The position numbers and the translations under genes were made by a program. 64,000 nucleotides of DNA from Bacillus pumilus (GTDB lineage Bacteria; Bacillota; Bacilli; Bacillales; Bacillaceae), in the NCBI RefSeq assembly GCF_002744245.1, contig NZ_NKHG01000112.1:124001-188000 (forward strand), in the 5' to 3' direction. This document shows positions 1 to 10,187 of this stretch, one piece after another. The stretch's first letter is position 1, and every line of letters starts with the position of its first letter. A model generated the notes under the pieces. The model made no database searches. It had not been told where the DNA came from and was given only the letters and a program-made list of their open reading frames with translations.

Positions 1-454
1 GTCTCCCATCCCAATCACGGCTGATTTTCAAACCTGATTCTGTTTGGATGACAGTCATTGCCCCCTTTTTCTCAATTTCTTTTTTGACTTTTCCGTTTTG
101 ATCAATAAATTGAATGATCATTTCATAGTCAAATTCAATTCTGTCATCGCTTTCATCTGAAGGCGTAAACGTAATTTTTTTCAGCTTAATTTGACAATCT
201 TGATCCTTGGCTGCTTCTAATACGTTTGGAAACATGCTGTCTTGTGTATATTCTTGATATTCATGCTCGGTTAAATAAAACTTCAACTTCTCCTTCATGT
301 CAGATAGGTCATCCGTTCGATTCACTGTGTATTGTGCTTTTTTATAGCTTTCTCCAAATGCTGCTGCCTCTTTTTTAAAGCTCGGTTTTCCGCAAGCACT
401 CACAATCAATAGTACACTGACGATGACCAACACCATCGCATACCTTCTGTTCAC
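1..454 (-). CDS. Putative lipoprotein of unknown function (3' end beyond the window)
   Basis: The reading frame opens at a GTG at 454 preceded by GAAGGAG with 8 bases of spacing, and runs off the left edge without a stop. The N-terminus is a lipoprotein signal: Asn-Arg-Arg, a hydrophobic stretch, then a lipobox ending LIVSAC with the cysteine at about residue 20. The remaining 130 visible residues are hydrophilic and rich in Lys, Asp and Glu, as expected for an extracytoplasmic domain tethered to the outer face of the membrane. It lies downstream of prmC on the same strand, separated by a likely terminator. I do not recognise the family, and the missing C-terminus limits the call. Confidence 0.7.
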   Translation of the reverse strand, partial: MNRRYAMVLVIVSVLLIVSACGKPSFKKEAAAFGESYKKAQYTVNRTDDLSDMKEKLKFYLTEHEYQEYTQDSMFPNVLEAAKDQDCQIKLKKITFTPSDESDDRIEFDYEMIIQFIDQNGKVKKEIEKKGAMTVIQTESGLKISRDWDGR

Positions 455-566
455 ACCATTCGCTCCTTCAAAACAAATTTATGTAAAAACATCATGATCA
501 GAATGTTCATTCTTTTATATATACGTTTCTCTTTTACCATAAGTTTCATCTTTACATAATAAAATA

Positions 567-592
567 GTCCGACTTTATTCAGCCGGACTTCC
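567..592 (-). terminator. Probable terminator overlapping the prmC stop codon
   Basis: On the minus strand AGTCCGGC and GTCGGACT form an 8-bp stem (one G-T pair) around the prmC stop codon, followed by ATTTTATT. It would end the prfA-prmC transcript. Confidence 0.5.
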
Positions 593-1462
593 GTTTTGAA
601 TGTGTGCGCAAACAGCTCTGTCTTTCCCGTTCATGTCTTTTACGATCCGAGCATTAGCTGTAGGAAATGCCTGCACGAGAAGCGCTTTTACATCTTGTGC
701 TTGCGTGTGTCCAATTTCAAAGACAACGACCGCTTGCTTGTTTAATACGTTGTGGAGATCACGAACAAGCCGCTGATAAAACCATAGCCCGTCACGTCCA
801 TCAGTCAGCGCATTGACTGGTTCATGCTTTGTGACAACCTCTGATAGACTGTCCATTTCCTCTACTGCAATATAGGGTGGATTGGATATAAACAAATCCA
901 CTTTGATGCCATCAGCCACGACAGGTTCAAGTAAATCTCCATGTAAAAAATGAACGTCTGCACCTAGCGCTTCTTGATTCCGCTTCGCTACCGCAAGAGC
1001 ATCACGTGAGATATCAGTCGCTATGACAGATAAAGATTCTTTTTCAAGAGCTAACGTAATAGCGATTGCCCCGCTTCCTGTGCCAACGTCAACTGCTGTC
1101 AGCGGCTGATCATGCGGAAATACGTCATTCACCATATTCAACGCGGCCAGAACGACTTCTTCTGTTTCAGGACGAGGAATGAGAACATGCTTGTTCACCT
1201 CGAAAGGACGACCATAAAAGGATTCAACACCTGTTATATGCTGAACGGGTACTCCAAGCTTGTGCTGTGTAACAAAGTCGCTGAACAGTCGATCTTGCTC
1301 CTTAGGTAGCAGATCATGAAAACGCGCAAGAAGTTCACTTCTGCTCCATCCAAGTACATGCATCAGGAGAAGCTCAGCTGCATTTTGGTCTCTGCCGACT
1401 TCCGTTAACAAAGAAGAAGCCCATTTAAGGGCTTCAAAAATCGTTCGTTGATTATTTTTCAT
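575..1462 (-). CDS. prmC: Release factor glutamine methyltransferase PrmC (HemK)
   Basis: SAM-dependent enzyme that N5-methylates the Gln of the GGQ motif in class 1 release factors, raising termination efficiency. The 295-residue protein has an N-terminal helical substrate-binding domain (about 1-90), then a Rossmann methyltransferase domain with the glycine-rich SAM loop [11 protein letters not shown] near residue 125 and the diagnostic NPPY motif (SNPPYIA) near residue 193 that binds the target glutamine. The length matches the family (about 285-290). It overlaps the 3' end of prfA by 11 bases, so its substrate is encoded just upstream in the same transcript and the two are probably translationally coupled. 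Confidence 0.96.
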   Translation of the reverse strand: MKNNQRTIFEALKWASSLLTEVGRDQNAAELLLMHVLGWSRSELLARFHDLLPKEQDRLFSDFVTQHKLGVPVQHITGVESFYGRPFEVNKHVLIPRPETEEVVLAALNMVNDVFPHDQPLTAVDVGTGSGAIAITLALEKESLSVIATDISRDALAVAKRNQEALGADVHFLHGDLLEPVVADGIKVDLFISNPPYIAVEEMDSLSEVVTKHEPVNALTDGRDGLWFYQRLVRDLHNVLNKQAVVVFEIGHTQAQDVKALLVQAFPTANARIVKDMNGKDRAVCAHIQNGSPAE

Positions 1463-2519
1463 TTTGAAGCTTTCTTGCTTGGTCTTCCATAATTAATGCA
1501 TCTATGACCTCGTCAAGTTTTCCTTCTAAAATCTGATCAAGCTTTTGAATCGTTAATCCGATGCGGTGATCTGTTACACGGTTTTGTGGGAAATTGTACG
1601 TACGGATACGCTCTGAGCGATCTCCTGTTCCAACAGCAGATTTACGTGTTTGATCATATTCAGCTTGTGCTTCACGCTGGAATTTATCATAAATTCTAGC
1701 ACGTAACACTTTCATTGCTTTTTCTTTGTTTTTGATTTGCGACTTTTCATCCTGACAGGAAACAACAACACCTGTTGGAAGGTGAGTTAATCGAACAGCA
1801 GACATGGTCGTGTTTACACTCTGCCCACCGGGTCCGCTTGATGCAAACGTATCGACACGAATATCTTTTTCGTGGATATCAATTTCAACTTCCTCTGCCT
1901 CAGGCAATACAGCGACTGTCGCCGTCGATGTATGAATTCGTCCGCCTGATTCTGTTTCAGGGACACGCTGTACGCGGTGTGCGCCATTTTCAAACTTTAA
2001 TTTGGAATAAGCGCCTTTCCCGCTGATCATAAAGATGATCTCTTTATAACCGCCCGTGCCAGTGACACTTGCTTCCATGACTTCCGTTTTCCAGCCTTGC
2101 ACTTCAGCATAACGGCTGTACATACGGTAAAGGTTTCCTGCAAAAAGAGCAGCCTCTTCTCCACCTGCTGCACCACGAACCTCCACAATAACGTTCTTAT
2201 CGTCATTCGGATCTTTTGGGATCAGTAGGATTTTCAGCTCGTCTTCTAAACGTTCTGTTTCCTCTGTGAGCTCTGAAATTTCTTCCTTGACCATATCACG
2301 CATGTCGGCATCCAGCTTCTCTTCTAGCATCGCTTTCGCATCATTCAGCTGGTCGTACGCCGCACGATATTGTCTATATACCTCAACAGTTTCTTGAATA
2401 TCTGATTGTTCCTTTGAATATTCACGAAGCTTCTTAGGATCGTTTACCACTTCAGGATCACTTAAATATTCATTTAGCTTTTCATAGCGTTCTTCGATTG
2501 ATTTTAAACGGTCTAACAT
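1452..2519 (-). CDS. prfA: Peptide chain release factor 1
   Basis: RF1 recognises UAA and UAG in the ribosomal A site and triggers peptide release. The 355-residue product carries the catalytic GGQ loop ([12 protein letters not shown], around residue 230) and a PxT-type anticodon region typical of RF1. I place the start at the ATG at 2519 because GAGGTG lies 6 bases upstream; the frame could open three codons earlier at a GTG, but that codon is inside the ribosome site. The resulting length matches B. subtilis PrfA (356). It is the first gene of the prfA-prmC operon. Confidence 0.97.
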   Translation of the reverse strand: MLDRLKSIEERYEKLNEYLSDPEVVNDPKKLREYSKEQSDIQETVEVYRQYRAAYDQLNDAKAMLEEKLDADMRDMVKEEISELTEETERLEDELKILLIPKDPNDDKNVIVEVRGAAGGEEAALFAGNLYRMYSRYAEVQGWKTEVMEASVTGTGGYKEIIFMISGKGAYSKLKFENGAHRVQRVPETESGGRIHTSTATVAVLPEAEEVEIDIHEKDIRVDTFASSGPGGQSVNTTMSAVRLTHLPTGVVVSCQDEKSQIKNKEKAMKVLRARIYDKFQREAQAEYDQTRKSAVGTGDRSERIRTYNFPQNRVTDHRIGLTIQKLDQILEGKLDEVIDALIMEDQARKLQNEK

Positions 2520-2727
2520 GGTCTTCACCTCTGTTTTGTGCGTAACAGTCTAATTATAGTATAGCGGGGTATGACAGTCAAAAAAATTTCCAAAACAATT
2601 GATTTTCTGCAATTTTCCGCTAGAAAACACGATCTTTGGCGATTGGTTACTTGTTTTGTCTAACATGAAGGAACATGTCCTCCTTCAAGAGAATGATACT
2701 TATAATTGAAAAAAGGAGGGCATTTTT

Positions 2728-3276
2728 TTGAATACAAATGAGGTTGCTAAGGAAATTGGTGTCTCTTCAAAAACGATTCAGCGTTGGGTCAAACAGCTCA
2801 ACATCCCTGTCGCCCGAAATGAACTTGGACATTATGAATTTCATGAAGACATTGTAAAGCTACTCAAAGAGGTCAAACACCAAATGAATGAAGGCGTATT
2901 CCTTCAGGAAATTAAATTGCCAATCTATGAGGAAACAGCCCATCAATTATCACCTGCTGTAAAAACTGACATTTCAACACAACGGATTGAAGCATTAGAA
3001 GAGCAAGTGAAGAACCTCATTCATCAACAAACACACGTAACTCATTTTGAAGAGCGTTTACATGATCTGGAACGGAAGCTGGCCAAAAAGGCAGATGAAG
3101 GTGTGTCCTATCAGCTGCTCCAGCACCGGAGAGAAATTGAAGATTTAACTACTAAACTTGAACGCCTCACTGCAACATTTAAACAATCGTCACAAGAAAA
3201 AAAAGAGAAGGAAATTGCACACCCTGAGATCAAAAAGAAGCGTGTACTCTTTCCTCTATTTCATTCGTTTCGCTAA
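2728..3276 (+). CDS. racA: Polar chromosome-anchoring protein RacA
   Basis: RacA is a sporulation DNA-binding protein that coats the origin region and tethers it to the cell pole through DivIVA during axial filament formation. The 182-residue protein begins with a MerR-like winged helix-turn-helix (EVAKEIGVSSKTIQRWVKQ, residues 5-23), continues with a long coiled coil of heptads (about 85-150) and ends in a basic, aromatic tail (KKRVLFPLFHSFR) suited to membrane or pole contact. The start is a TTG at 2728 with AAAGGAGGG 8 bases upstream. It is divergent from prfA and monocistronic; an intergenic repeat starts 10 bases after its stop. Length is close to B. subtilis RacA (184). Confidence 0.9.
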   Translation: MNTNEVAKEIGVSSKTIQRWVKQLNIPVARNELGHYEFHEDIVKLLKEVKHQMNEGVFLQEIKLPIYEETAHQLSPAVKTDISTQRIEALEEQVKNLIHQQTHVTHFEERLHDLERKLAKKADEGVSYQLLQHRREIEDLTTKLERLTATFKQSSQEKKEKEIAHPEIKKKRVLFPLFHSFR

Positions 3277-3286
3277 GAAAGGCTGC

Positions 3287-3464
3287 CTCAGCGTGTAGAC
3301 AAACCCTCGCATTCGGTGTCAATCCTGCGTGCCGGTGCTCACGAATGTCAAATTCGCTCCGCTCCGGTACTCGTCCTTCCTAGACTTCAAAGGTTTTCTA
3401 TCACGCTGAAAAGAAGACAAAGGGCTAAAATAAAGTTCATTTAGCCCTTTGCCAACAATCTAAG
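3287..3464. repeat. Intergenic repeat, copy 1 (178 bp, imperfect terminal inverted repeats)
   Basis: Starts CTCAGCGTGTAGACAAA and ends in the complement of CTTAGATTGTTGGCAAA. It contains a perfect-looking hairpin built from CAAAGGGCTAAA and TTTAGCCCTTTG near the right end, and a shared block CGTCCTTCCTAGACTTCAAA in the middle. The same arrangement, in reverse orientation, is found at 28800-28945, and one end of it at 27686-27730. AAGGCTGCCTC occurs on both sides of the element (3280-3290 and 3462-3472), which could be a target duplication. Nothing in it looks coding. Confidence 0.85.
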
Positions 3465-3485
3465 GCTGCCTCGTTAGGCAGCCTT
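3462..3485. terminator. Hairpin between racA and ywkB
   Basis: AAGGCTGCC and GGCAGCCTT form a 9-bp stem with a 6-base loop. No strong U-run follows on either strand, so it may be a weak bidirectional terminator or part of the adjoining repeat. Confidence 0.4.
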
Positions 3486-3488
3486 AAA

Positions 3489-4445
3489 TTATACGGTAAG
3501 TGCAATAATGATCGGTAATGTAATTAATGACATGATTGCACTGATGACAAATGCGGATGCAGTTTCTGCTTCTTGTTTTTCAAATCGCGTTGCGATCATC
3601 GCTGCAACGGCTGAACCCGGGAAGGCAACAAGCAATACAGCTTTTGTAATTTCATCCGCCGAAAGACCCATAAGAATGGCGATAAAATACATAAGTAATG
3701 GTTGTACAGCTACTTTTAGCAATGCAATACTGAATGCTGGTAAGCTTAATTTAATTTTACGGATACCAACAGTTACACCGACTGCAAATAGCGCAACCCC
3801 TGATGTAACACTTCCAATTTCCTCTAACATTTCATGTCCGATTTCAGGTAGTTTAAATCCTAAAAGAACAAGAATAATACTTGCTAGCGGTGCAAGTGCT
3901 AACGGCTCTGACAAACCATGTAAAATGGCTTTTGTTGTCATTTTGAAGAAGCTTTCGCTATCTTTTGTTTTTCCTTTTGTCTTTTCACCGACAGTTGACA
4001 CAATAATAGCTATTGGATCAAGCAATGCATTTACAACTATTCCGGTAATTGCAATCGGAATTGCAACTTCTTGAGCCCCAAATAAACTGCCTAAGACCGG
4101 AATCCCCATAAATGCAAAGGTCGGTTGAGCTGAGTTTAACGAGAAGATAGATGAATCTGTTAAATCGTATTTAAAAGCAAACTTTGTCACAACAAGTATA
4201 ATAATATAAAAACCAACGATTCCTAAAATTAATGCAATGAAAAACGGAATTTGACTATAGAATTTATCTTTTGGTGTTGACAGAATGCTGGCGATAAAGT
4301 GCGCTGGCAAAGCATACTTTGTCACAAGTGTGCTTACACCTTTTGCAGATTTAGCGTCATAGCTGCCGAAGTTCCCTGCGAACCAACCCAGCGCGATAAC
4401 GAAAAAAATCGGTGCTAGGAGGATCAAAATATTTAAAAAGTCCAT
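3489..4445 (-). CDS. ywkB: AEC-family permease, probable malate transporter YwkB
   Basis: Membrane protein of the auxin efflux carrier family, 318 residues from the ATG at 4445, which has AGGAGG 9 bases upstream; the frame stays open for 29 more codons upstream but those residues are hydrophilic and have no ribosome site. About ten hydrophobic segments are visible, arranged as two halves around a charged central loop ([11 protein letters not shown], about residue 165), with a conserved Asn-Pro-type region in the first half ([15 protein letters not shown]). It follows maeA by about 90 bases on the same strand, so import or export of a C4-dicarboxylate such as malate is likely. B. subtilis has the same ywkA-ywkB pair. 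Confidence 0.85.
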   Translation of the reverse strand: MDFLNILILLAPIFFVIALGWFAGNFGSYDAKSAKGVSTLVTKYALPAHFIASILSTPKDKFYSQIPFFIALILGIVGFYIIILVVTKFAFKYDLTDSSIFSLNSAQPTFAFMGIPVLGSLFGAQEVAIPIAITGIVVNALLDPIAIIVSTVGEKTKGKTKDSESFFKMTTKAILHGLSEPLALAPLASIILVLLGFKLPEIGHEMLEEIGSVTSGVALFAVGVTVGIRKIKLSLPAFSIALLKVAVQPLLMYFIAILMGLSADEITKAVLLVAFPGSAVAAMIATRFEKQEAETASAFVISAIMSLITLPIIIALTV

Positions 4446-4536
4446 CTTACTATTCCTCCTTAAATCCTTAACATGTTTCATTTGATTGCGGCATTGCTTA
4501 GATTCTCCCCTAAACAACGCCGCATGACACATTTTA

Positions 4537-6237
4537 TTATGCTCTTACAATTTTTTTATATTCAGGAATCCACATTGCGTCTTTCACAGCTTGTTCGATA
4601 TTATCAGGTGTTTTTCTTGCGACTCCATCTTCAATCGCTGCTTTCGCTACTTCAATCGCTACTTGGATTGACACCTCTTGTAATTTATCAATGCTTGGAA
4701 GTAGACCAGCACCTGGTTTATCATGGTCAACCATTTCAGCAATCGCATTCGCAGAAGCGACGAACATGCCTTTTGTGATGATTTTTGATTCTGTTACGAT
4801 AGAACCTAGACCAAGTCCTGGGAAAACAAACGCATTGTTTGATTGTCCAATTTCATGTTCAATTCCGTTGTACTCAACGTTTTCGAATGGGCTTCCTGTT
4901 GCAACAAGTGCACGGCCTTCTGTCCATTTGAATAGATCCTCTGGCACTGCCTCAGCAAGTGGTGTTGGGTTAGACATCGGCATGATGACAGGACGCTCTG
5001 TATGTGCTGCCATTTCTTTAATGATTTCTTCAGTAAATGCGCCGCCTTGACCTGATGTACCGATAAGGATCGTTGGCTTCACTTGGCGAACTGTTTCTGC
5101 AAATGAGATTTGTCCTTTTTCATCACGTGCCCAGCCCTTCACTTCATCAGATGTACGAAGGTATGGTTTTTGGAAATCAAGCACTTCAGCTTCAAATTGG
5201 TCTGTTAACAACCCTCTGTAGTCTAATGTCCAGAATGCATTGTTTGCTTCTTCTTCAGTCAGACCTTCAAGTACCATTGTGTCACGCATTTGATCTGCAA
5301 TTCCGATACCAGCTGATCCAGCTCCGAAGATGACAACACGGTGATCTTTCAATTGAGTACCAGTTTTCTTGACAGCTGCAAGAACTCCCGCTAAAGTAAT
5401 GGCACCAGTACCTTGAATATCGTCGTTGAACGTTAGGATGTTGTCGTTGTATTTTTTCATGATGTTACGTGCATTTTTGTTTCCAAGGTCTTCCCAGTGA
5501 AGCAACGCTTTCGGGAAGAATTTAAGTGCTGCTTTCACATAAGCATCAATGAACTCTTCGTATTTTTCACCTTGTACACGTTTGTGATGGTTACCGATGT
5601 ATAATGGATCATTCAATAGTTTTTCATTGTTTGTTCCAACATCTAACACAACCGGAATAACGCGGCTTGGGTCAATACCTGCTGCTGCAGTGTAAACAGC
5701 CAATTTACCAATCGCGATGTTGATACCACCAACACCCCAGTCACCAATTCCAAGAATACTCTCAGAGTCAGTTGCAACGATGAGGTCAATGTCACCTGCT
5801 GTTGCATGTAAGTTTTCAAATGCTTTCTCAATGCCGTCGATGTTGTCGATTGAAAGATAGACACCATGAGGTCTTCTGTATTCATGGCTGTATTCTTGAA
5901 TCGCTTCACCAACAGTTGGTGTGTAGACAACTGGAAGCATTTCACGAAGCTTGTCTGTTAGAAGCTTGTAGAACAATACTTCGTTACGGTTTTGTAAATC
6001 ACTTAAGTATACGTTTTGACGAAGACGATCTGGCTGAGCCAGAAATTGCTTGTACGCTCTCTCCGCTTGTTGTTCTAAAGTAAGAACAGTTGGTGGAAGC
6101 AATCCTTCTAGTCCAAGCTCTTGTCTTTCTTCTTCAGAGAAAGCAACGCCTTTGTTCAACGTTGGAATCGATAATACATCTTTACCGGTCAAAGTGGTTT
6201 CGAGGTACCCTTCTTTTGTCTTCTTCACGTTGTTCAT
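4537..6237 (-). CDS. maeA: NAD-dependent malic enzyme
   Basis: Oxidative decarboxylation of malate to pyruvate and CO2 in the cytoplasm. The 566-residue protein has the large-type malic enzyme architecture: N-terminal malic domain with the signature [16 protein letters not shown] (about 95-110) and [10 protein letters not shown] near 260, then an NAD-binding domain with the Rossmann loop [13 protein letters not shown] near 305. I use the ATG at 6237 (GAGGG 9 bases upstream) over the adjoining TTG. In B. subtilis this gene (ywkA) is activated by the malate-sensing YufLM (MalKR) system, and a perfect 9-bp inverted repeat lies about 56 bases upstream of the start here. Confidence 0.95.
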   Translation of the reverse strand: MNNVKKTKEGYLETTLTGKDVLSIPTLNKGVAFSEEERQELGLEGLLPPTVLTLEQQAERAYKQFLAQPDRLRQNVYLSDLQNRNEVLFYKLLTDKLREMLPVVYTPTVGEAIQEYSHEYRRPHGVYLSIDNIDGIEKAFENLHATAGDIDLIVATDSESILGIGDWGVGGINIAIGKLAVYTAAAGIDPSRVIPVVLDVGTNNEKLLNDPLYIGNHHKRVQGEKYEEFIDAYVKAALKFFPKALLHWEDLGNKNARNIMKKYNDNILTFNDDIQGTGAITLAGVLAAVKKTGTQLKDHRVVIFGAGSAGIGIADQMRDTMVLEGLTEEEANNAFWTLDYRGLLTDQFEAEVLDFQKPYLRTSDEVKGWARDEKGQISFAETVRQVKPTILIGTSGQGGAFTEEIIKEMAAHTERPVIMPMSNPTPLAEAVPEDLFKWTEGRALVATGSPFENVEYNGIEHEIGQSNNAFVFPGLGLGSIVTESKIITKGMFVASANAIAEMVDHDKPGAGLLPSIDKLQEVSIQVAIEVAKAAIEDGVARKTPDNIEQAVKDAMWIPEYKKIVRA

Positions 6238-6292
6238 CAAAAACTACCCTCTTTCTAAAATATAAATAAAGTTAACTATTATTCAAAATAAT

Positions 6293-6316
6293 GATTAAGG
6301 AGAAAAATCCTTAATC
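6293..6316. promoter_or_regulatory. 9-bp inverted repeat in the maeA upstream region
   Basis: GATTAAGGA and TCCTTAATC are separated by GAAAAA. The site sits in the AT-rich 275-base interval between tdk and maeA, about 56-79 bases upstream of the maeA start. It could be an operator or a weak hairpin in the 5' untranslated region. Assignment to a regulator is not possible from sequence alone. The rest of 6317-6516 is AT-rich and shows no gene. Confidence 0.4.
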
Positions 6317-6516
6317 AAAAAAATTATGACAAGAAATCGAACTTTTCGTTGAAATGCTTTACACTACAGTTAGTCATTTTATGCCTGCTTATGTCAAAAC
6401 GCAAGCGTTGAAAATTAGATAATTTTTTCGTAGTGTTATTTAATTTATTTAAGTACAAATGATGGATGTTTAGCCAAAATCTCGAAAAACAAAACACAGC
6501 GGCATTTGCTATTTTT

Positions 6517-7119
6517 TTAATTGTCAAGTGTTGTACCAACATCAAGCCTTGGTACTTCATGGTGATGTCTGCATCGTGCTTCGTATGATTCCTGCGCACC
6601 TACTAGAATAATGGGATCATCATAGGATGCGGGTTTACCGTCGATCAAGCGTTGTGTTCTACTCGCTGGGGAGCCGCATACCGAACAAACTGCTTGAAGT
6701 TTTGTTACAAGCTCTGCACATGCCATTAAATGCGGAACAACACCAAATGGCTCTCCTCTGAAGTCCTGATCAAGGCCTGCAACAATGACTCGGTAGCCTT
6801 TATCAGCCAATTGAGTGACAATATCAATGATTGTCTCATCAAAAAATTGCACCTCATCAATGCCAATGACATCTGTTTTTTCTGATATGTGCGTTAATAT
6901 GTCTTTTGGTGAGGCTACTGCAATTCCATCTACTGATGAACCGTTATGTGATACAACTGAGCTTGTGCTATATCGGTTATCAATCGCTGGTTTGAATATT
7001 TTTACTTCTTGTTTGGCAAAGGTGGCCCTTTTGACTCTCCGAATCAATTCTTCCGACTTTCCAGAAAACATACTACCGCAGATGACTTCAAGCCAACCGC
7101 TTTGTTTCATCACATACAT
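6517..7119 (-). CDS. tdk: Thymidine kinase
   Basis: Salvage enzyme phosphorylating thymidine to dTMP with ATP. The 200-residue protein has the P-loop [14 protein letters not shown] (about 15-28), the Walker-B-like IDEVQFFD (near 92), the lasso region with [13 protein letters not shown] and a second cysteine/histidine site at CRHHHEVP, together forming the zinc-binding domain of type II TK. The start ATG at 7119 has GGGGGAG about 8 bases upstream. It lies downstream of rpmE on the same strand, separated by a terminator, as in B. subtilis. Confidence 0.96.
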   Translation of the reverse strand: MYVMKQSGWLEVICGSMFSGKSEELIRRVKRATFAKQEVKIFKPAIDNRYSTSSVVSHNGSSVDGIAVASPKDILTHISEKTDVIGIDEVQFFDETIIDIVTQLADKGYRVIVAGLDQDFRGEPFGVVPHLMACAELVTKLQAVCSVCGSPASRTQRLIDGKPASYDDPIILVGAQESYEARCRHHHEVPRLDVGTTLDN

Positions 7120-7163
7120 AAGGTCTTCTCCCCCGTTTTAAAGTTCCATCAATCCACGTAAAA

Positions 7164-7195
7164 AAACAGGCAAGAACGGATTCCTGCCTGTTTAT
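7164..7195 (-). terminator. rpmE terminator
   Basis: On the minus strand AAACAGGCA and TGCCTGTTT pair, followed by a run of T. It separates rpmE from tdk. Confidence 0.8.
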
Positions 7196-7206
7196 TGTAT
7201 CTATTA

Positions 7207-7407
<201 letters not shown>

Positions 7408-7490
7408 CTACTGTCATCTCCTTCCGCCCTGAATCCAATTCGGAAACAGAGTTAATATCTCAGAATAAATTCTGAAACGCACATGATGAA

Positions 7491-7519
7491 ATTATAACAG
7501 TGTGAGTCTATGATTGCAA
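7491..7519 (-). promoter_or_regulatory. Sigma-A promoter of rpmE
   Basis: On the minus strand TTGCAA, 17 bases, TATAAT. The resulting leader of about 75 bases contains the palindrome CAGAATAAATTCTG at 7461-7474. Confidence 0.75.
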
Positions 7520-7537
7520 ATGTATTTTTTCAGGAAG

Positions 7538-8821
7538 CTACCTTCTTGATGCAGACATATTCGCTTGCTTCCATTCTTGCGTTAAAATATCGAAAAATTC
7601 TTGGTTTGTCTTTGTTTTTCTCATTTTGCGCATGAACTTCTCAACGAAGTCAGGTGTATCAGACATCGATTTTCTCATCGCCCATAGACGGTCAAGATGC
7701 TCTTTTGGCACAAGGAGTTCTTCTTTTCTTGTACCAGAACGACGAATGTCGATCGCTGGGAAAATTCTTCTCTCTGCAAGAGAGCGGTCCAAATGGAGTT
7801 CCATGTTTCCAGTTCCTTTAAACTCCTCATAAATCACATCATCCATACGTGATCCTGTATCAACAAGGGCTGTGGCTAAAATGGTCAAGCTTCCGCCTTC
7901 CTCAATGTTACGCGCAGCACCGAAGAAACGTTTTGGACGGTGGAAAGCGGCTGGATCGATCCCACCAGATAGTGTTCTTCCACTCGGTGGAATGACAAGG
8001 TTGTATGCACGGGCAAGCCTTGTGATGCTGTCCATTAAGATAATGACATCTTTTTTATGTTCAACAAGTCGCATGGCACGCTCTAATACAAGCTCTGCTA
8101 CTTTAATGTGGTTTTCCGGTACTTCGTCAAAGGTTGAACTAACAACATCCCCTGCAACAGAACGTTCGATATCTGTTACTTCCTCTGGGCGTTCGTCAAT
8201 CAGAAGCACAATTAGTTCTGCCTCAGGATGATTTTCAGAAATGCTGTTGGCAATTTCTTTTAGCAGAATGGTTTTCCCTGCCTTAGGCGGCGCAACGATT
8301 AATCCACGCTGTCCAAACCCAACAGGTGCCATCATATCCATAATTCTAGTAGACAGGTGATTAGGCTGTGTTTCAAGAATCATTTGACGATCTGGGAATA
8401 GCGGTGTGAGTGCAGGAAAGTGAACACGTTCCTTTGCTGATTCTGGGTCGTCCCCATTTACAGCTTCTACATGAAGGAGGCCATAGTAGCGTTCATTCTC
8501 TTTTGGAGGTCGTACCTTTCCAGACACCTTATCTCCATTTCGTAAATCAAAGCGTCTGATTTGTGAAGCAGAAATATAAATATCTTCAGAACTTGGGGAG
8601 TAGTTAATTGGTCTTAAGAAACCAAATCCCTCAGACTGAATAATTTCCAGAACCCCTTCCATAAATAAGAGATCCTCTTGCTCAGCATTTGCCTTTAAGA
8701 TGGCAAAGATTAATTCTTTTTTTGTTAGTTTGCTGTAATAAGAGATTTTATAACGTTTTGCTAACTCATACAGCTCTTTTAATTTCATATTTTCCAAAGA
8801 TGAAATCGAAACATCTTTCAA
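7538..8821 (-). CDS. rho: Transcription termination factor Rho
   Basis: Hexameric RNA helicase that ends transcription at untranslated C-rich RNA. The 427-residue protein has an N-terminal helical Rho_N domain (about 1-45), a cold-shock-like RNA-binding domain (about 50-125, with GFGFLRP), then an ATPase core with Walker [14 protein letters not shown] (near 180), Walker [12 protein letters not shown] (near 207) and the Q- and R-loops. I choose the TTG at 8821 (GTGGTG about 8 bases upstream) because it gives exactly the length of B. subtilis Rho; the frame extends four codons further to a GTG. B. subtilis rho is autoregulated through Rho-dependent termination in a long leader, and a gene-free 368-base leader is present here. 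Confidence 0.97.
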   Translation of the reverse strand: MKDVSISSLENMKLKELYELAKRYKISYYSKLTKKELIFAILKANAEQEDLLFMEGVLEIIQSEGFGFLRPINYSPSSEDIYISASQIRRFDLRNGDKVSGKVRPPKENERYYGLLHVEAVNGDDPESAKERVHFPALTPLFPDRQMILETQPNHLSTRIMDMMAPVGFGQRGLIVAPPKAGKTILLKEIANSISENHPEAELIVLLIDERPEEVTDIERSVAGDVVSSTFDEVPENHIKVAELVLERAMRLVEHKKDVIILMDSITRLARAYNLVIPPSGRTLSGGIDPAAFHRPKRFFGAARNIEEGGSLTILATALVDTGSRMDDVIYEEFKGTGNMELHLDRSLAERRIFPAIDIRRSGTRKEELLVPKEHLDRLWAMRKSMSDTPDFVEKFMRKMRKTKTNQEFFDILTQEWKQANMSASRR

Positions 8822-9160
8822 TATGGACACCACACTTTTCTAGTCAATGTATTTCATTACAAATGCATGACCATTGTATTTGATTAGTTTTTAATTCCGT
8901 TTTTTGTTGGAATGACCTCGCTCTCATTGTAACGCTCCCACTCGTTATATCATGGAAGATAGGAACAATGTAAAATAGAGCTTTGTCAACATAGAGAGAA
9001 AGAAAATGAATATATCGTCATGATGCGGCAGTATTTAAACTTGTTGAAGCTTAAAAGAAGTAAATTCGCAGAAAATTTCGCAGCACTCTTTAGTTTTACC
9101 TCATTTGCAGAGAATATTCAACTTTAAAAAGAAAATGATATACATTTGACACCTATATGA
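8822..9160 (-). promoter_or_regulatory. Gene-free rho leader region
   Basis: No ORF with a plausible ribosome site is visible over about 340 bases upstream of rho. A TTGACA on the minus strand at about 8983 could be a -35 box, but no good -10 is at the right distance. The length agrees with the long autoregulatory rho leader known in B. subtilis; the precise promoter is not identified. Confidence 0.4.
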
Positions 9161-9185
9161 AAAGCGGGTAATAAATACCCGCTTT
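9161..9185 (-). terminator. glpX terminator
   Basis: AAAGCGGGTA and TACCCGCTTT form a 10-bp stem five bases beyond the glpX stop codon, followed on the minus strand by TTCATATAG. Confidence 0.65.
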
Positions 9186-9189
9186 CTGA

Positions 9190-10155
9190 TTACGGACGAA
9201 TGACAAGATTCGGTTTTTTCTTTAAGCTGTGTCTGCCATCGACGAATCGAACAGTACCCGATTTCGCACGCATGACAACACTTTGTGTTGTTCCAACAGA
9301 GCCTTTGAATTGAACACCTTTTAATAACTCGCCGTCCGTTACACCTGTCGCTGCAAAAATGGCGTCGTCTCCTTTAACGAGGTCTTCCATTCTCAGGACT
9401 TTACCAACATCTAGTCCCATCTTCTCACAGCGTCTCAGCTCTTCTTCACTTTGAGGAAGAAGCTTACCGTGGATTTCACCACCAAGTGCCTTTAACGCAA
9501 CAGCAGAAAGGACACCCTCTGGTGCTCCGCCTGAACCAAATAGAATATCAACACCTGTGTGATCAAATGCTGTATTAATGGCCCCTGCGACGTCACCATC
9601 ATTAATCAATTTAATTCTTGCTCCTGCTTCTCTCAGCTCAGCAATAATGTTCTCATGTCGATCTCTGTTTAAAATCGTCGCAACAACATCTTCAATATCT
9701 TTGTTTTTCGCTTTTGCAACAGCACGAAGATTATCAATGACAGGCGCTTCAATGTCGATGCAGCCTACCGCTTCTGGACCTACTGCGATCTTATCCATGT
9801 ACATATCAGGTGCATTTAGCAAGTTGCCATGATCTGCAACAGCGATGACAGCTAAGGCATTCCAGCCGCCGCTTGCCACAATATTTGTACCTTCCAATGG
9901 ATCAACAGCGACATCCACGCGAGGTCCATATCCGTTCCCAAGCTTTTCCCCGATATAAAGCATCGGTGCTTCGTCCATTTCTCCTTCGCCGATGACCACA
10001 GTTCCCTTCATCGGAATGGTATCAAATACATCACGCATTGCACTTGTTGCAGCATCATCCGCTTCGTCTTTCTTTCCTCTCCCCATCCAACGGGCAGATT
10101 TTAATGCGGCTGCTTCTGTCACGCGTACTAGTTCCATCGATAAACTTCTTTCCAT
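9190..10155 (-). CDS. glpX: Fructose-1,6-bisphosphatase class II
   Basis: Gluconeogenic phosphatase converting fructose 1,6-bisphosphate to fructose 6-phosphate. The 321-residue protein shows the GlpX signatures: [16 protein letters not shown] (near 56) and the metal-binding VDPLEGTN (near 85), plus [13 protein letters not shown] near 200. Its length and sequence fit B. subtilis YwjI/GlpX. It lies 32 bases downstream of murAB on the same strand and upstream of rho, the order known from B. subtilis. The start has AGGAG at a somewhat long spacing of 12; an internal Met at residue 7 is an alternative. Confidence 0.95.
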   Translation of the reverse strand: MERSLSMELVRVTEAAALKSARWMGRGKKDEADDAATSAMRDVFDTIPMKGTVVIGEGEMDEAPMLYIGEKLGNGYGPRVDVAVDPLEGTNIVASGGWNALAVIAVADHGNLLNAPDMYMDKIAVGPEAVGCIDIEAPVIDNLRAVAKAKNKDIEDVVATILNRDRHENIIAELREAGARIKLINDGDVAGAINTAFDHTGVDILFGSGGAPEGVLSAVALKALGGEIHGKLLPQSEEELRRCEKMGLDVGKVLRMEDLVKGDDAIFAATGVTDGELLKGVQFKGSVGTTQSVVMRAKSGTVRFVDGRHSLKKKPNLVIRP

Positions 10156-10187
10156 TTTCGTCCAAATCTCCTCTCACAGTCAAAGCC

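Noticed and set aside
3287-3464. Riboswitch or T-box in the racA-ywkB interval
   Set aside because: The sequence is a repeat shared with another unrelated locus and lies downstream of genes on both sides.
6395-6416. cre site near CGCAAGCG in the tdk-maeA interval
   Set aside because: Two fixed positions of the cre consensus fail on either strand.
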